Positions 40,443-49,747 of a stretch of 64,000 bases of DNA are shown piece after piece. Position 1 is the stretch's first letter. The number at the start of each line of letters is the position of its first letter. The position numbers and the translations under genes were made by a program. This DNA is from Taishania sp965247975 (GTDB lineage: Bacteria > Bacteroidota > Bacteroidia > Flavobacteriales_D > Crocinitomicaceae): assembly GCA_965247975.1 (NCBI GenBank), contig OZ252050.1, positions 248,001 through 312,000 on the forward strand, in the 5' to 3' direction. The notes beneath the pieces are model-generated. The model made no database searches, was not told the DNA's origin, and saw only the letters and a program-made list of their open reading frames with translations.

Positions 40443-42881
40443 ATGACAACAAAAGGTCAGAGCGAAACTTTTTCAGATAATGCTAAACGCAAAATTTATC
40501 GTGTACTTTGGTGGGGAGCATTGTCGCCAATTATCTTGATTTTATTTTTGTTGCTGAAACAATCTTTTGGCAATTTGCCTGAAGTGGAGGTGCTTGACAA
40601 TCCACCAGAATTATTAGCTTCTGTGATTTATGCTGATGATGGTGTAACGGAACTTGGTCGATACTGGAAAGTCAATCGTACCTCAGTGGCTTACAAAGAT
40701 ATTTCTCCGTACGTTACCGATGCATTAATCGCTACGGAAGATGAACGTTTTTTGGAGCATTCAGGAGTTGACTTTAAAGGACTCGGACGTGCTGTCGTAA
40801 AATTAGGTACCGCTGGAGGAGCTTCAACGATTTCGCAACAATTGGCGAAATTACTTTTTACCTTACAAAAAAGAGAAGAAGAGGATGCTGCTCGTGCGGC
40901 TGGAGAAGATGTGCCAGCTAGAAGTGGCGGAATTATTGGTCGTGTGGATGAAAAAGCACAAGAAAACATCATTGCTGCTCGACTTGAAAAACGATTTACA
41001 AAAGAAGAAATCATTACGATGTATTTGAATCAGTTTGATTTTCTTTATAATGCTGTAGGAATTCAAAATGCTGCAAAAGTTTATTTCAACAAAACACCGA
41101 AAGAACTTACAAAAGTAGAAGCGGCCTGTTTGGTTGGAATGGTAAAAAATCCATCGCTTTATAACCCAAGAACATACCAAATAAAAAATTACAGAGGCAC
41201 GATTGCAGCCAACAAAGGTGTTTCAGCGAGCAGTGTTTCAAGTGCTGAAATTGCTGAAGCAAGAGCTAGTGATAGTTTAAGAATTCACAACCGTCGTGAT
41301 CAGGTGCTTATGCAGTGGTTAAAAAACAGCGAAAAAGGCAATGTTGCACTTCGCAACAAATTAACGCGAGAAGAATATGATAAATTAAAAAATGTTCCAA
41401 TCGTTGTTGATTATCAACCTGTTGACCATAAAGAAGGTATCGCTCCCTATTTCCGTGAATCATTGCGAAAAGAGCTTTCAGATTTGTTTAAACAAACAGA
41501 TAAGAATGGTAAGTTACTTTACGCAAAAAAAGATGGAACACCATACAATATCTATGCAGATGGTTTGAGAATTTATACCACAATCAATCCAACGCTTCAA
41601 AAATATGCCGAAGAAGCTGTAGCTGAACATATTGGTGGCGAATTGCAAGAAGCATTTACCAGAAATAATCGACGTCAACGCAGGTTTCCTTTTTCTAATA
41701 CATATGATAAAAATCCTGTTACCGATGAGCAAATTGAGCGAATTATGAAGAGAGGGCGACGTGGTAGTGAACGTTATGTTGCAATGAAATCGGCTGGGGC
41801 TTCTGACAAACAAATTAAGAAATCGTTTGAAACACCAACGGAAATGACCGTTTTTTCTTGGAAAGGGGAAATAGATACCATCATGACACCGAATGACTCA
41901 ATTCGATATTACAAAAATTTCTTACATGCTGGTCTGATTACAATTGAACCACAAACGGGGTTTGTTAAGGCTTGGGTTGGTGGAACGAACATCAATCATT
42001 TCTCTTACGATCACGTGCGTCAAGGTAGTCGTCAGGTCGGTTCAACAATCAAACCTTTTGTTTATGGAACGGCTTTAGCCATGGGGACTTGCCAGCCAAG
42101 CACTTCATTTTCGGGCAGTTGCTGTATCGGTAATTGGTGTCCAAGTGGATCGGCGGCTGGAACAATGGCGCAAGGATTGGCGCAATCATCCAACCCAACA
42201 ACGGTTCAAGTGATGAAAACTATGGGTGCGATTTCCGGACCACAAACAATTGCTAAGATATTGAAAGATGTTGATATTAATCTACCTAAAGAACAAATAT
42301 GTCCTCCAATGTGTTTAGGGCCTATGGATTTGTCTTTGTTCCAGTTAATCGGTGCTCAAGCAATGTGGGTAAATCATGGAATTTACAATCGTCCAATTAC
42401 GATCATGCGCATTGAAGACAGAAATGGAAATGTGATTTATAGCGCTGAAGGTTATTCAAAAGAAGTTATGAATGCTACGGTTGCTTATGAAATCATTAAA
42501 ATGATGAAAGGAGTTGTTGATTCAGGAACAGGTCAGCGATTGAGACGAGGATATAAATACGGGAATATCACTGCACCAACAGCTGGAAAAACGGGTACAA
42601 CGCAAAGTAACTCGGATGGTTGGTTTGTTGGTTTAACACCACAATTGGCTACAGGAGTTTGGGTTGGTGCAGAAGACAAACAAGTGCGTTTTTCATCAAC
42701 AGGAATTGGTCAAGGAGCAGCGGTTGCCTTGCCAATTTATGGATATTACATGAACAAGGTCTATGCGGATAAATCACTTGGAATTAAACAAGAAGATTTT
42801 GAAGAACCACCTGGTTATGATGAAGAAATTTTCCATCATGGTGTTGGAATAAGTGAAGACGACAGACCAGATCTTTTATAA
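40443..42881 (+). CDS. mrcA: Class A penicillin-binding protein (PBP1A type)
   Basis: A bifunctional peptidoglycan glycosyltransferase/transpeptidase of 812 residues. One helix (about 26-43) anchors it. The glycosyltransferase domain has ATEDERFLEHSGVDFKG (catalytic Glu about 98-101), GGASTISQQLAKLLF and ITMYLNQFDFLYNAVGIQNA. The transpeptidase domain has RQVGSTIKPFVYGTAL (Ser about 535), LAQSSNPTTVQVMK (SxN) and AGKTGTTQSNSDGWFVGL (KTG about 716). All catalytic motifs are intact. An insertion of about 35 residues (about 140-175, EEEDAARAAGEDVPARSGG) lies in the glycosyltransferase domain after QLAKLLF. It is transcribed with scoA only 7 bases downstream, though the functions are unrelated. 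Confidence 0.96.
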   Translation: MTTKGQSETFSDNAKRKIYRVLWWGALSPIILILFLLLKQSFGNLPEVEVLDNPPELLASVIYADDGVTELGRYWKVNRTSVAYKDISPYVTDALIATEDERFLEHSGVDFKGLGRAVVKLGTAGGASTISQQLAKLLFTLQKREEEDAARAAGEDVPARSGGIIGRVDEKAQENIIAARLEKRFTKEEIITMYLNQFDFLYNAVGIQNAAKVYFNKTPKELTKVEAACLVGMVKNPSLYNPRTYQIKNYRGTIAANKGVSASSVSSAEIAEARASDSLRIHNRRDQVLMQWLKNSEKGNVALRNKLTREEYDKLKNVPIVVDYQPVDHKEGIAPYFRESLRKELSDLFKQTDKNGKLLYAKKDGTPYNIYADGLRIYTTINPTLQKYAEEAVAEHIGGELQEAFTRNNRRQRRFPFSNTYDKNPVTDEQIERIMKRGRRGSERYVAMKSAGASDKQIKKSFETPTEMTVFSWKGEIDTIMTPNDSIRYYKNFLHAGLITIEPQTGFVKAWVGGTNINHFSYDHVRQGSRQVGSTIKPFVYGTALAMGTCQPSTSFSGSCCIGNWCPSGSAAGTMAQGLAQSSNPTTVQVMKTMGAISGPQTIAKILKDVDINLPKEQICPPMCLGPMDLSLFQLIGAQAMWVNHGIYNRPITIMRIEDRNGNVIYSAEGYSKEVMNATVAYEIIKMMKGVVDSGTGQRLRRGYKYGNITAPTAGKTGTTQSNSDGWFVGLTPQLATGVWVGAEDKQVRFSSTGIGQGAAVALPIYGYYMNKVYADKSLGIKQEDFEEPPGYDEEIFHHGVGISEDDRPDLL

Positions 42882-42888
42882 AATTAAA

Positions 42889-43584
42889 ATGAATAAAGTA
42901 GTAGACAACGTAGAAAAAGCATTAGAAGGTATTCAAGACAACATGACGCTCATGCTGGGTGGTTTTGGTTTGTGTGGCATACCTGAAAATTCAATTGCCC
43001 AGTTAGTGAAAATGAAATTAACTGGTTTAACTTGCATTTCAAACAATGCTGGAGTTGATGATTTTGGCTTGGGTTTATTGTTGCAAGGGAAGCAAATCAA
43101 AAAAATGATTAGTTCTTACGTTGGCGAAAATGATGAATTTGAGCGCCAAATGCTATCTGGTGAATTAGAAGTTGATTTGATTCCTCAAGGTAGTTTGGCA
43201 GAAAGATGCAGAGCAGGAGGTGCAGGAATACCAGCATTTTTTACTCCAGCTGGATTTGGAACTGAAGTAGCAGAGGGAAAAGAGGTACGTGTGTTTAATG
43301 GTAAACCACATATTTTGGAATCGGCTCTAACAGCTGACTTTGCCATTGTTAAAGCTTGGAAAGGTGATACAGAAGGTAATCTTGTTTTTAAGGCGACTGC
43401 GCGAAATTTCAATCCAATGATGGCAATGGCTGGTAAAATTACCATCGCTGAGGTGGAAGAATTGGTTCCTGCTGGAGAATTAGATCCTAATCAAATTCAT
43501 ACTCCTGGAATTTTTGTTCAATGCATTTTCAAAGGTGAAAAGTTTGAAAAAAGAATTGAGCAGAGAACTGTTCGTCAAAGGTAG
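42889..43584 (+). CDS. scoA: 3-oxoacid (succinyl-CoA) CoA-transferase subunit A
   Basis: With ScoB it moves CoA between succinyl-CoA and acetoacetate or a related acid. The 231-residue protein has the family N-terminus ALEGIQDNMTLMLGGFGLCG (about 9-28), then LTCISNNAGVDDFGLGLLL, KKMISSYVGEN, GSLAERCRAGGAGIPAFFTP and GTEVAEGKEVRVF. ATG at 42889 is used; an in-frame GTG at 42853 would overlap the PBP gene. The start lies 7 bases after the mrcA stop, and scoB follows after 78 bases. Substrate preference is inferred from resemblance to SCOT rather than AtoD/A. Confidence 0.93.
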   Translation: MNKVVDNVEKALEGIQDNMTLMLGGFGLCGIPENSIAQLVKMKLTGLTCISNNAGVDDFGLGLLLQGKQIKKMISSYVGENDEFERQMLSGELEVDLIPQGSLAERCRAGGAGIPAFFTPAGFGTEVAEGKEVRVFNGKPHILESALTADFAIVKAWKGDTEGNLVFKATARNFNPMMAMAGKITIAEVEELVPAGELDPNQIHTPGIFVQCIFKGEKFEKRIEQRTVRQR

Positions 43585-43662
43585 TTTGGGTTGAATCACT
43601 TGCTTAGCATGTATTGTTTTGAAAACTCAGAATGAAATAAAATCTCAAATTATTATAGTATC

Positions 43663-44319
43663 ATGGCATTAGATAAAAACGGAATAGCGCAACGAATCGC
43701 ACAAGAACTAAGAGATGGTTGGTATGTCAATTTAGGAATAGGTATTCCCACGCTGGTTGCAAATTACATTCCCGAAGGAATTGAAGTAGAATTTCAATCT
43801 GAAAATGGAATTCTTGGAATGGGACCGTTTCCTTTTGAAGGGGAAGAAGATGCTGATTTAATCAATGCAGGTAAACAAACTATTACGGCCCGAAAAGGAG
43901 CTTCGTTTTTTGATTCTGCTACTTCTTTTGCCATGATTCGTGGTCAACATGTACAACTTACTGTTCTTGGTGCGATGGAAGTGTCACAAAATGGGGACAT
44001 TGCCAATTGGAAAATTCCAGGTAAAATGGTCAAAGGAATGGGAGGAGCCATGGACTTAGTTGCTTCGGCTGATAATATTATTGTTGCGATGTTGCACAGC
44101 AATCGCGCTGGCGAATCAAAAATATTGAAAGCATGTACGTTACCTCTAACAGGTGTTGGTTGCGTGCGAAAAGTAGTTACTGAATTGGCTGTTTTGGATA
44201 TTCGCGATGGAAAATTTCATTTGGTTGAACGAGCTCCAGGCGTTTCAGTGGAGGCAATCGTCTCAAAAACGGAGGGAGATTTGGTAGTGCCGGATTATGT
44301 GCCTGAAATGAAGTTTTAA
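43663..44319 (+). CDS. scoB: 3-oxoacid (succinyl-CoA) CoA-transferase subunit B
   Basis: The catalytic beta subunit, 218 residues. It shows RIAQELRDGWYVNLGIGIPT (about 9-28), the active-site glutamate in FQSENGILGMGPFPFEG (Glu about 48), FDSATSFAMIRGQHVQLTVLG and IPGKMVKGMGGAMDLVAS (about 121-138). The C-terminal VVTELAVLDIRDGKFHLVER is typical. Together with scoA it makes the full two-subunit enzyme used in ketone-body or branched-chain acid breakdown. Confidence 0.95.
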   Translation: MALDKNGIAQRIAQELRDGWYVNLGIGIPTLVANYIPEGIEVEFQSENGILGMGPFPFEGEEDADLINAGKQTITARKGASFFDSATSFAMIRGQHVQLTVLGAMEVSQNGDIANWKIPGKMVKGMGGAMDLVASADNIIVAMLHSNRAGESKILKACTLPLTGVGCVRKVVTELAVLDIRDGKFHLVERAPGVSVEAIVSKTEGDLVVPDYVPEMKF

Positions 44320-44399
44320 TTTAAGCACGTAAAATTCACGTTTCTCTGGTTGGCTGATGAAGAAGTTCTCATTGAAATGAACTTACAATTTTAATTGGT

Positions 44400-45305
44400 T
44401 TACAGTTCAATGTGTAGTTCAGTTAGTTGGCTTTGATGTAAATCCCCGTATTTTACCAGTAATTCGTGATACATCGTAAGCACTTTACGTTGAAAATCAT
44501 TTGGGTGATGCTTTGAAATATATTTGCGAGATTTCATGGTTAAATCAAACTTTTCTGGCTGAAAATGATCAAATTTCTTATTCCAACGTTTTATTGTGAG
44601 TTTTAAAAAGAGCGTATCAATCCTTTCGCCAAATTTGCCTCGACATAAAAATTGAATGAATTTTGCTGGAATTGATTTTTGAGTGGGCAGTTGACTTTTT
44701 TGTGATTGGTTTGAATAGTAAACAAACTCTTTCACCCATTGATTCGCTGTTCTAAATTTTGAAAAAACAGAACCTTCCATTTCCAGCAAACTACTTATTT
44801 CCATTGCAGTAAATATGTTTTTTTCTTCAATTTCCAAATTATTAGAATCAACAAAATAATTGACGCAAAAATATTTTTTGGAATTGAGAAGAAATAGCTT
44901 TTTGTAAAGTATTAAAACGCTACGTGCAATCCACAATCGATTTGGAGTCGTGATAATAAAAAAATCAAAATCTCCATCGTCGTGCAAAACTCCTTTAGAA
45001 AGTGATCCGCTAATTGCAACTCCTTCCACAAATGGAAATCGAGAAATAAAGCGTGATTGCTTTTGTGCTTTCGGCATCAATCGATTTGCTTCATTATTTC
45101 CACGAATGCGTCTTTCTATTTTATCCGATTTTTCAAAAACATAGTAATATCCATCAGAATAGGAGACTAAACCAAGGTCTACCAAATCAGAAAGCGATGC
45201 TTCAACTTCTTTCGGATTTTCAAATTTAGATTCAATATCAACCAAACTCAAAGGATGTTGAAAAATTTCAGAATACAATAAGAGTTTGATAATGTTAGCT
45301 TTCAA
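44400..45305 (-). CDS. Nucleotidyltransferase-fold protein with N-terminal winged helix
   Basis: The 301-residue protein begins with a winged-helix-like region (about 1-60: IIKLLLYSEIFQHPLSLVDI, LSDLVDLGLVSYSDGYYYVF). It then carries a polymerase-beta-type nucleotidyltransferase motif GVAISGSLSKGVLHDDGDFD (about 96-115, GSxxxG-x6-8-DxD) followed by FFIITTPNRLWIARSVLILY. The catalytic Asp pair is present. The C-terminal part is helical and basic (KLTIKRWNKKFDHFQPEKFD). It is monocistronic. It resembles unassigned nucleotidyltransferase-domain proteins of Bacteroidota. No antitoxin-like partner is adjacent, so a toxin role is not supported. Substrate unknown. Confidence 0.8.
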   Translation of the reverse strand: MKANIIKLLLYSEIFQHPLSLVDIESKFENPKEVEASLSDLVDLGLVSYSDGYYYVFEKSDKIERRIRGNNEANRLMPKAQKQSRFISRFPFVEGVAISGSLSKGVLHDDGDFDFFIITTPNRLWIARSVLILYKKLFLLNSKKYFCVNYFVDSNNLEIEEKNIFTAMEISSLLEMEGSVFSKFRTANQWVKEFVYYSNQSQKSQLPTQKSIPAKFIQFLCRGKFGERIDTLFLKLTIKRWNKKFDHFQPEKFDLTMKSRKYISKHHPNDFQRKVLTMYHELLVKYGDLHQSQLTELHIEL

Positions 45306-45564
45306 TTTGTTAGTGTGAAATTGCCTGTATGAATAGCTACTAAATTAGTAAATTTCGTTGGTATTGGTAATCTGAATTATGGTTTCCTGTTAAATTTGAA
45401 CGCATTGGATTGATAATTGTATTATCAAGTACACAATAAAACATTTGAGTACGTATCTTTATTCTATGAAATAAGCATAACGAAATAATTTTCGATACAT
45501 ATGTGGCTGAAAATAATTTCGTTTTGCGATTCCATATGACCTTTAAAAAACACATTATATACAT

Positions 45565-46218
45565 ATGAAAAATAGCTTGTATTTTATTTTAATCGTAATC
45601 TTCGACACAATCATCACTGGATCGTTTGCCCAAACTTCGTATGATTTTGCCATCCCCGTGCCACCTAGAGCGCGTGAAGTCAAAGCGGTGAACGTTAATT
45701 ATTTCGGGACTTATACGAGCGAAAATTCACCATTTACCTATGAGTTCAATGAAACAGGAATTTATGTAATTTCAACAAACATCAATTCAATTTCTAAAGA
45801 AACTGTCAGAGAATCGACAGTCTATACCGTGCGAAATGAACATATTTTTGGAGTAAAGGAGAATGATTCAATACCATGTGTTTTAGAAGACAATCGTTAT
45901 TATTTTGGAATTAAAAACAGAGAAAAAATTGGTGGTTATGCTTCGAAAAATGTGCTTTTGGAGATAAAAATGAATCAATATGTTCTCAATTTTGAAGAAA
46001 ATGGAAAATACATTCCTTTATTTTTAACATTCTCCGCAGATGGACTTTCTTTAGAACAATTTGACTACGATGGAAATACAAAGCAATTCGAAACGATTGA
46101 AGAAAAAACCACAGTAACAACAGATATTGTAAGTGTTACTCTTGATCCAACACCTTCTGAATGGAAAAAATTGAATTTGGAAGAACTAAAATCCATACCA
46201 GTTCTATATAAAAAATAG
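45565..46218 (+). CDS. Secreted protein of unknown function
   Basis: The 217-residue product has a signal peptide (YFILIVIFDTIITGSFAQ, about 5-22). The mature part is beta-rich (NVNYFGTYTSENSPFTYEFN, EFNETGIYVISTNINSISKE, RYYFGIKNREKIGGYASKNV). It has no cysteine-rich region and no T9SS sorting domain, so it is probably periplasmic. No family recognised. It stands alone 71 bases before the next secreted-protein gene on the same strand. Confidence 0.75.
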   Translation: MKNSLYFILIVIFDTIITGSFAQTSYDFAIPVPPRAREVKAVNVNYFGTYTSENSPFTYEFNETGIYVISTNINSISKETVRESTVYTVRNEHIFGVKENDSIPCVLEDNRYYFGIKNREKIGGYASKNVLLEIKMNQYVLNFEENGKYIPLFLTFSADGLSLEQFDYDGNTKQFETIEEKTTVTTDIVSVTLDPTPSEWKKLNLEELKSIPVLYKK

Positions 46219-46289
46219 AATTTTATAAGTAATTGATTTTGATTTGATTAGTTAAAGTTGTATTATTGCTTTAGCAAAATAATTTACTT

Positions 46290-47525
46290 ATGAAAAATGC
46301 ATATACACTTGTGCTGTATATGACACTGTTTGCTTCATTAAAAACTACAGCACAAATTGTCTTCTCGGAAAATTTTGGAACAGGTTGCTCGACAGGAACT
46401 TTGGCAACCACGTATGGTTGGTCAAACACAAATACAGGTACAAATCAAGCAACTGCGAATATTTGGTACGTGAGTGCCGAAGAACGTGGAATGGGTGTTG
46501 GAAATTGCGGTGCTGCCTGCGGTGGAACGAATGATCGGACGCTGCATCTTAGTGCTGCAGCTGCGGCGGGTGGAGATTTAGGTGCTGCTTATTTTGAATC
46601 AAGCGCTTTTATTTGTGGCTTTCTTGGACTCTGCTCGGCGACAGATAAACGGATTGAATCACCAACAATTAATTGTACTGGAATTTCAAACATTCCATTC
46701 ACCTTTGAGTATTTAGAGAATGGTGAAGGTTCGAATGACAATGGAACGGTTTGGTATTCTGCGAACGGAGGAACAACATGGTCACTTTTGGACGATCCCC
46801 CAAAAACTTCTATTTGTGGTGGAGGTCAAGGTCAATGGGCATCTCGAAGTTTAACGTTGCCAGGATCAGCTGATAACAATTCAACTGTTAAAATTGCTTT
46901 TCGATGGGTAAATAATGCCAATGGAACTGGAACCGATCCTTCTTTTGCGATTGATAATATTGTTGTTGGTAGTCCAATTTCATTAGGAGTGCAGATGATT
47001 TCTATGAATATAGTGTGTAATGCACAAAATCAACCTATGGTTGTTTGGACAACTCAGCGTGAAGAAAATGCAAGTCACTACACTATTTATAAGAGTTTTG
47101 ATGGGGAAGATTGGCGGGTTTTGGATCACCTGAATGCCACAAACCAATTTGAAGTCATTAGTAATTACTCGTGCATCGATAAAGAAAATTCAGAAGGAAT
47201 TGCATATTACTACATTGATCAGATCGATTTTGATGGTAAAAATACTTCTTATGCTATTCTAACAAGTTCAGCATGTGTGAACGAATCTACTGAAATAAGC
47301 GTATATCCAAATCCATCTGAAGGAACTGAAATCAATTTTCAAATGGTAGATTTAACCATAGAAAAAATTGAGATCTTTTCCATGGAAGGAAAGAAACTAA
47401 AGGAATTTTATAATTCCGATGAACAATTTATATTTACGATAACGCCCAATCTCCAAGCAGGAGGCTATTTTGCAAAAGTTATTTCACAAAGACAAACCAA
47501 AGTCGTATTGATTGAGGTGAATTAG
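46290..47525 (+). CDS. Secreted T9SS cargo protein, adhesin-like
   Basis: A 411-residue exported protein with signal peptide (about 1-22, ending near TTAQ). It begins with the IVFSENFGTGCSTGTLA motif that opens many Bacteroidota surface proteins. A jelly-roll-like region follows, about 25-230 (TCxGISNIPFTFEYLENGEG-like, DPSFAIDNIVVGSPISLGV). Then comes a short domain with MVVWTTQREENASHYTIYKS and a C-terminal type A sorting domain (about 335-411, EISVYPNPSEGTEINFQM, GGYFAKVISQRQTKVVLIEV). It should be secreted through T9SS and attached to the surface. The ligand is unknown. Confidence 0.88.
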   Translation: MKNAYTLVLYMTLFASLKTTAQIVFSENFGTGCSTGTLATTYGWSNTNTGTNQATANIWYVSAEERGMGVGNCGAACGGTNDRTLHLSAAAAAGGDLGAAYFESSAFICGFLGLCSATDKRIESPTINCTGISNIPFTFEYLENGEGSNDNGTVWYSANGGTTWSLLDDPPKTSICGGGQGQWASRSLTLPGSADNNSTVKIAFRWVNNANGTGTDPSFAIDNIVVGSPISLGVQMISMNIVCNAQNQPMVVWTTQREENASHYTIYKSFDGEDWRVLDHLNATNQFEVISNYSCIDKENSEGIAYYYIDQIDFDGKNTSYAILTSSACVNESTEISVYPNPSEGTEINFQMVDLTIEKIEIFSMEGKKLKEFYNSDEQFIFTITPNLQAGGYFAKVISQRQTKVVLIEVN

Positions 47526-47526
47526 T

Positions 47527-48447
47527 TTACTTATTGATTTGTTTCGAACGGCTAACCATTCCTACCCCAATGAAAATCAACAACATATAAATTATTTTTT
47601 CAAGGGAAATTGTATTTGTATAATCAGCGGATAATCCAAATGTGGCAAATAAATAGGCAAACAGAATAACCAACACGGGCTGAAAATAAATGTAAGAACT
47701 AGAAACCGATGCTGAAAGTCGCTTCAAGCCGAACACCGTTAGTAAATAAGTCAAAAAAGTTACTCCCACGATTATGTATATTATTTTAATCCAGATCCAA
47801 TTTGGAATAGTATCAAAAGAAGTGTTTGCTAAATCAAACCAAGTCGGAGGAAATAGGAATACAAACACTGTTCCGAAGGAAAAAACATAGGTTATAACAA
47901 CGAGCGGAGAATATTTTAGCATCAATGGTTTTACCAACACCAAGAATAATGCGTAGCTCAGTGCATTGATGAACAAAAATAAATCACCCAATTTAGAATC
48001 TCCGACTCCTGTCCCAGCGGTTAGTGTTAACAAAACGGCTCCAGTAGCTCCAAGTATAATCCCAGCTGTTTTTAAGGGAGTGAAAGATTCTTTTAATAGA
48101 AAAAATGCCAAGATCGAAACCATTATTGGGTTCAACGTCATGATGATTCCTGAATTAATGGATGATGACAAATTCAATCCATGAAAAAAGAATAGCTGAT
48201 TAATCGCCACACCAAATAAGCCACAAAAACTAAGTAATAACAAGTCTTTTCTGGCAACTTTCTCTTGAGAAAAGAATGTGAGTTTAATCAACCAAAAAAG
48301 AATTGTCGCACCAACAACACGTAGTGCAATAAATGCATTTGGACTCAAAAATTGAGGCATTACGCCTTTGGCTATAATATGATTTGCTGCGTAAAGCGCA
48401 TTGACAAGGAAGAGTGCGAGGTGGGCATTAATCAGGTTCTTTCGCAT
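47527..48447 (-). CDS. EamA-family drug/metabolite transporter
   Basis: Inner-membrane protein of 306 residues with ten predicted helices in two EamA halves (about 8-140 and 155-300). Typical pieces are FLVNALYAANHIIAKGVMPQ, ALRVVGATILFWLIKLTFF, NSGIIMTLNPIMVSILAFFL, LKTAGIILGATGAVLLTL and SSSYIYFQPVLVILFAYLFA. The family exports or imports small metabolites such as amino acids, and substrate cannot be told from sequence. The stop lies one base from the convergent T9SS cargo stop. It is 36 bases downstream of the ArsC-like gene and may be co-transcribed with it. Confidence 0.92.
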   Translation of the reverse strand: MRKNLINAHLALFLVNALYAANHIIAKGVMPQFLSPNAFIALRVVGATILFWLIKLTFFSQEKVARKDLLLLSFCGLFGVAINQLFFFHGLNLSSSINSGIIMTLNPIMVSILAFFLLKESFTPLKTAGIILGATGAVLLTLTAGTGVGDSKLGDLFLFINALSYALFLVLVKPLMLKYSPLVVITYVFSFGTVFVFLFPPTWFDLANTSFDTIPNWIWIKIIYIIVGVTFLTYLLTVFGLKRLSASVSSSYIYFQPVLVILFAYLFATFGLSADYTNTISLEKIIYMLLIFIGVGMVSRSKQINK

Positions 48448-48483
48448 TTAAAAGTTCGAAGAATAATTAATCAAAGTAGTTTG

Positions 48484-48837
48484 TCAAGCATTGAAAGCAA
48501 TTATAGCCAAATCAACCACTTTCTGTGCATTCCCAATAAACACATCTTCACCATGAATCATAAACGGGCGCTTTAAAAATGTGTATTCTTCCAACAAATA
48601 TTTACGGTAATCTTGTTCTGTCAATGTCATCTTATCGAGACCCATTGATCGAAATTTCATGGCGCGTTTTGAAAACAAATCTTCGTAAGAACCCACTTTT
48701 TCTTTTAACCAATCCAGGGTTTTTACATCAATATTGGATTCTTTGATGTCAATTAATTCAACATCTGAACCAGGATTTAGCTGATTTAAAATTCGCTGGC
48801 AAGTGCTGCATGAGCTTAAGTGGTAAATGCGCTTCAT
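48484..48837 (-). CDS. ArsC/Spx-family thioredoxin-fold protein
   Basis: The 117-residue protein opens with IYHLSSCSTCQRILNQLNPG, a CxxC at the site of the ArsC/Spx family (Cys10 and Cys13), and keeps EEYTFLKRPFMIHGEDVFIG (about 85-104), with the conserved R-P segment. Members are either glutaredoxin-dependent arsenate reductases or RNA polymerase-binding Spx-like proteins. The CSTC form is common in the uncharacterised YffB/ArsC-like group. No arsenic genes are nearby, so arsenate reduction is not supported by context. Gap to the preceding gene is 10 bases. Confidence 0.85.
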   Translation of the reverse strand: MKRIYHLSSCSTCQRILNQLNPGSDVELIDIKESNIDVKTLDWLKEKVGSYEDLFSKRAMKFRSMGLDKMTLTEQDYRKYLLEEYTFLKRPFMIHGEDVFIGNAQKVVDLAIIAFNA

Positions 48838-48847
48838 AAATTCGATT

Positions 48848-49747
48848 TTATTTACCTTTCATCGTGTTTTTGTCTTGGTCATTCGTTAATGCCGGAGCAC
48901 AACCTTTGTTTTTCTTTTTGAAAAGATAAGCCCATTTAACTTTCAATGTGAGCGGATAATAATTTGAATTAAACCATTTTAACGCTGATGCTCCTCCACG
49001 CCATTCGTAAAAACCCATGATTGGTGCTTGTGCTGAGATAACCACAAAACTTCTTCGACTTAAACGAATACCTAAACCAAGTTCATAATGCATTTGAGCC
49101 ACAAACGGTTTATGGAAGCGATGAATGCTTGGTTCAAACGTTACTAAAGCAGCCGTGTATGGGCTTGCTTCACTTGAACGCATGATGTTGTAATCGACAT
49201 TGACACCAAGTCCATTGTCAATAAAATACTTTTTACCCAAATAGAAATTTTTGTGTACGGTTCCTCGTGCCGAAATAAAACCATTATTAAATTTTCCTGT
49301 TGTTGTTGTTGGTGAACCAATTTCTTGAAAGGTAATTGGATCTAGAGCATTAATTTCTGTTGTTTCCTGTCCACGTAATAATTTGAATCCTACTCCCCAA
49401 TCAATGTAGGAAACAAAAATATAATTCAATCGTTCGGATAATTTTGAGCGTTTTTTTGGATAATGAACCATTCCTGCTTCAACAAAAATGCCTGGCAAAC
49501 CTTTCGGCTGAATGGTCAAATCAAATGGTCTACTGCCATTGGTAAAACGATTGGTAACTGGAACTTTGCGGGTCAACATAAATGTAGGACCCAAGGAAAG
49601 TTGCAAACCCATTGGTCTATATTCGCTAAAGTCTGACGCACCGCCAAACATATCTTTTTTCTGTTTGCCATTTGGATTCATGTTTCTTTGACCAAATGCG
49701 TGACCAGAGAACATTAAAATCAGCCCAATAATTCCTATAAATTTCAT
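48848..49747 (-). CDS. Putative outer-membrane beta-barrel protein
   Basis: The 299-residue product has a signal peptide (MKFIGIIGLILMFSGHAFGQ). The mature chain has alternating strand patterns of an outer-membrane barrel: MGLQLSLGPTFMLTRKV, LNYIFVSYIDWGVGFKLLRG, NGFISARGTVHKNFYLGKKY, MHYELGLGIRLSRRSFVVIS and YYPLTLKVKWAYLF near the end. It then adds a short hydrophilic tail. No family name recognised. Its ATG abuts the kmo stop and the ArsC-like gene starts 10 bases after it, so these three genes are likely co-transcribed. Confidence 0.75.
   Translation of the reverse strand: MKFIGIIGLILMFSGHAFGQRNMNPNGKQKKDMFGGASDFSEYRPMGLQLSLGPTFMLTRKVPVTNRFTNGSRPFDLTIQPKGLPGIFVEAGMVHYPKKRSKLSERLNYIFVSYIDWGVGFKLLRGQETTEINALDPITFQEIGSPTTTTGKFNNGFISARGTVHKNFYLGKKYFIDNGLGVNVDYNIMRSSEASPYTAALVTFEPSIHRFHKPFVAQMHYELGLGIRLSRRSFVVISAQAPIMGFYEWRGGASALKWFNSNYYPLTLKVKWAYLFKKKNKGCAPALTNDQDKNTMKGK

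Noticed and set aside
44400..45305. Toxin-antitoxin module built on the nucleotidyltransferase protein
   Set aside because: No small partner gene is adjacent on either side.
45340..45564. 74-residue minus-strand frame in the gap before the secreted-protein gene
   Set aside because: Intergenic, no signal peptide or domain, no promoter; looks like a chance frame in AT-rich DNA. I see nothing else in that 259-base gap.
48484..48837. Arsenate-resistance function for the ArsC-like protein
   Set aside because: No arsR, acr3 or arsB nearby; the CSTC family includes many proteins without arsenate reductase activity.
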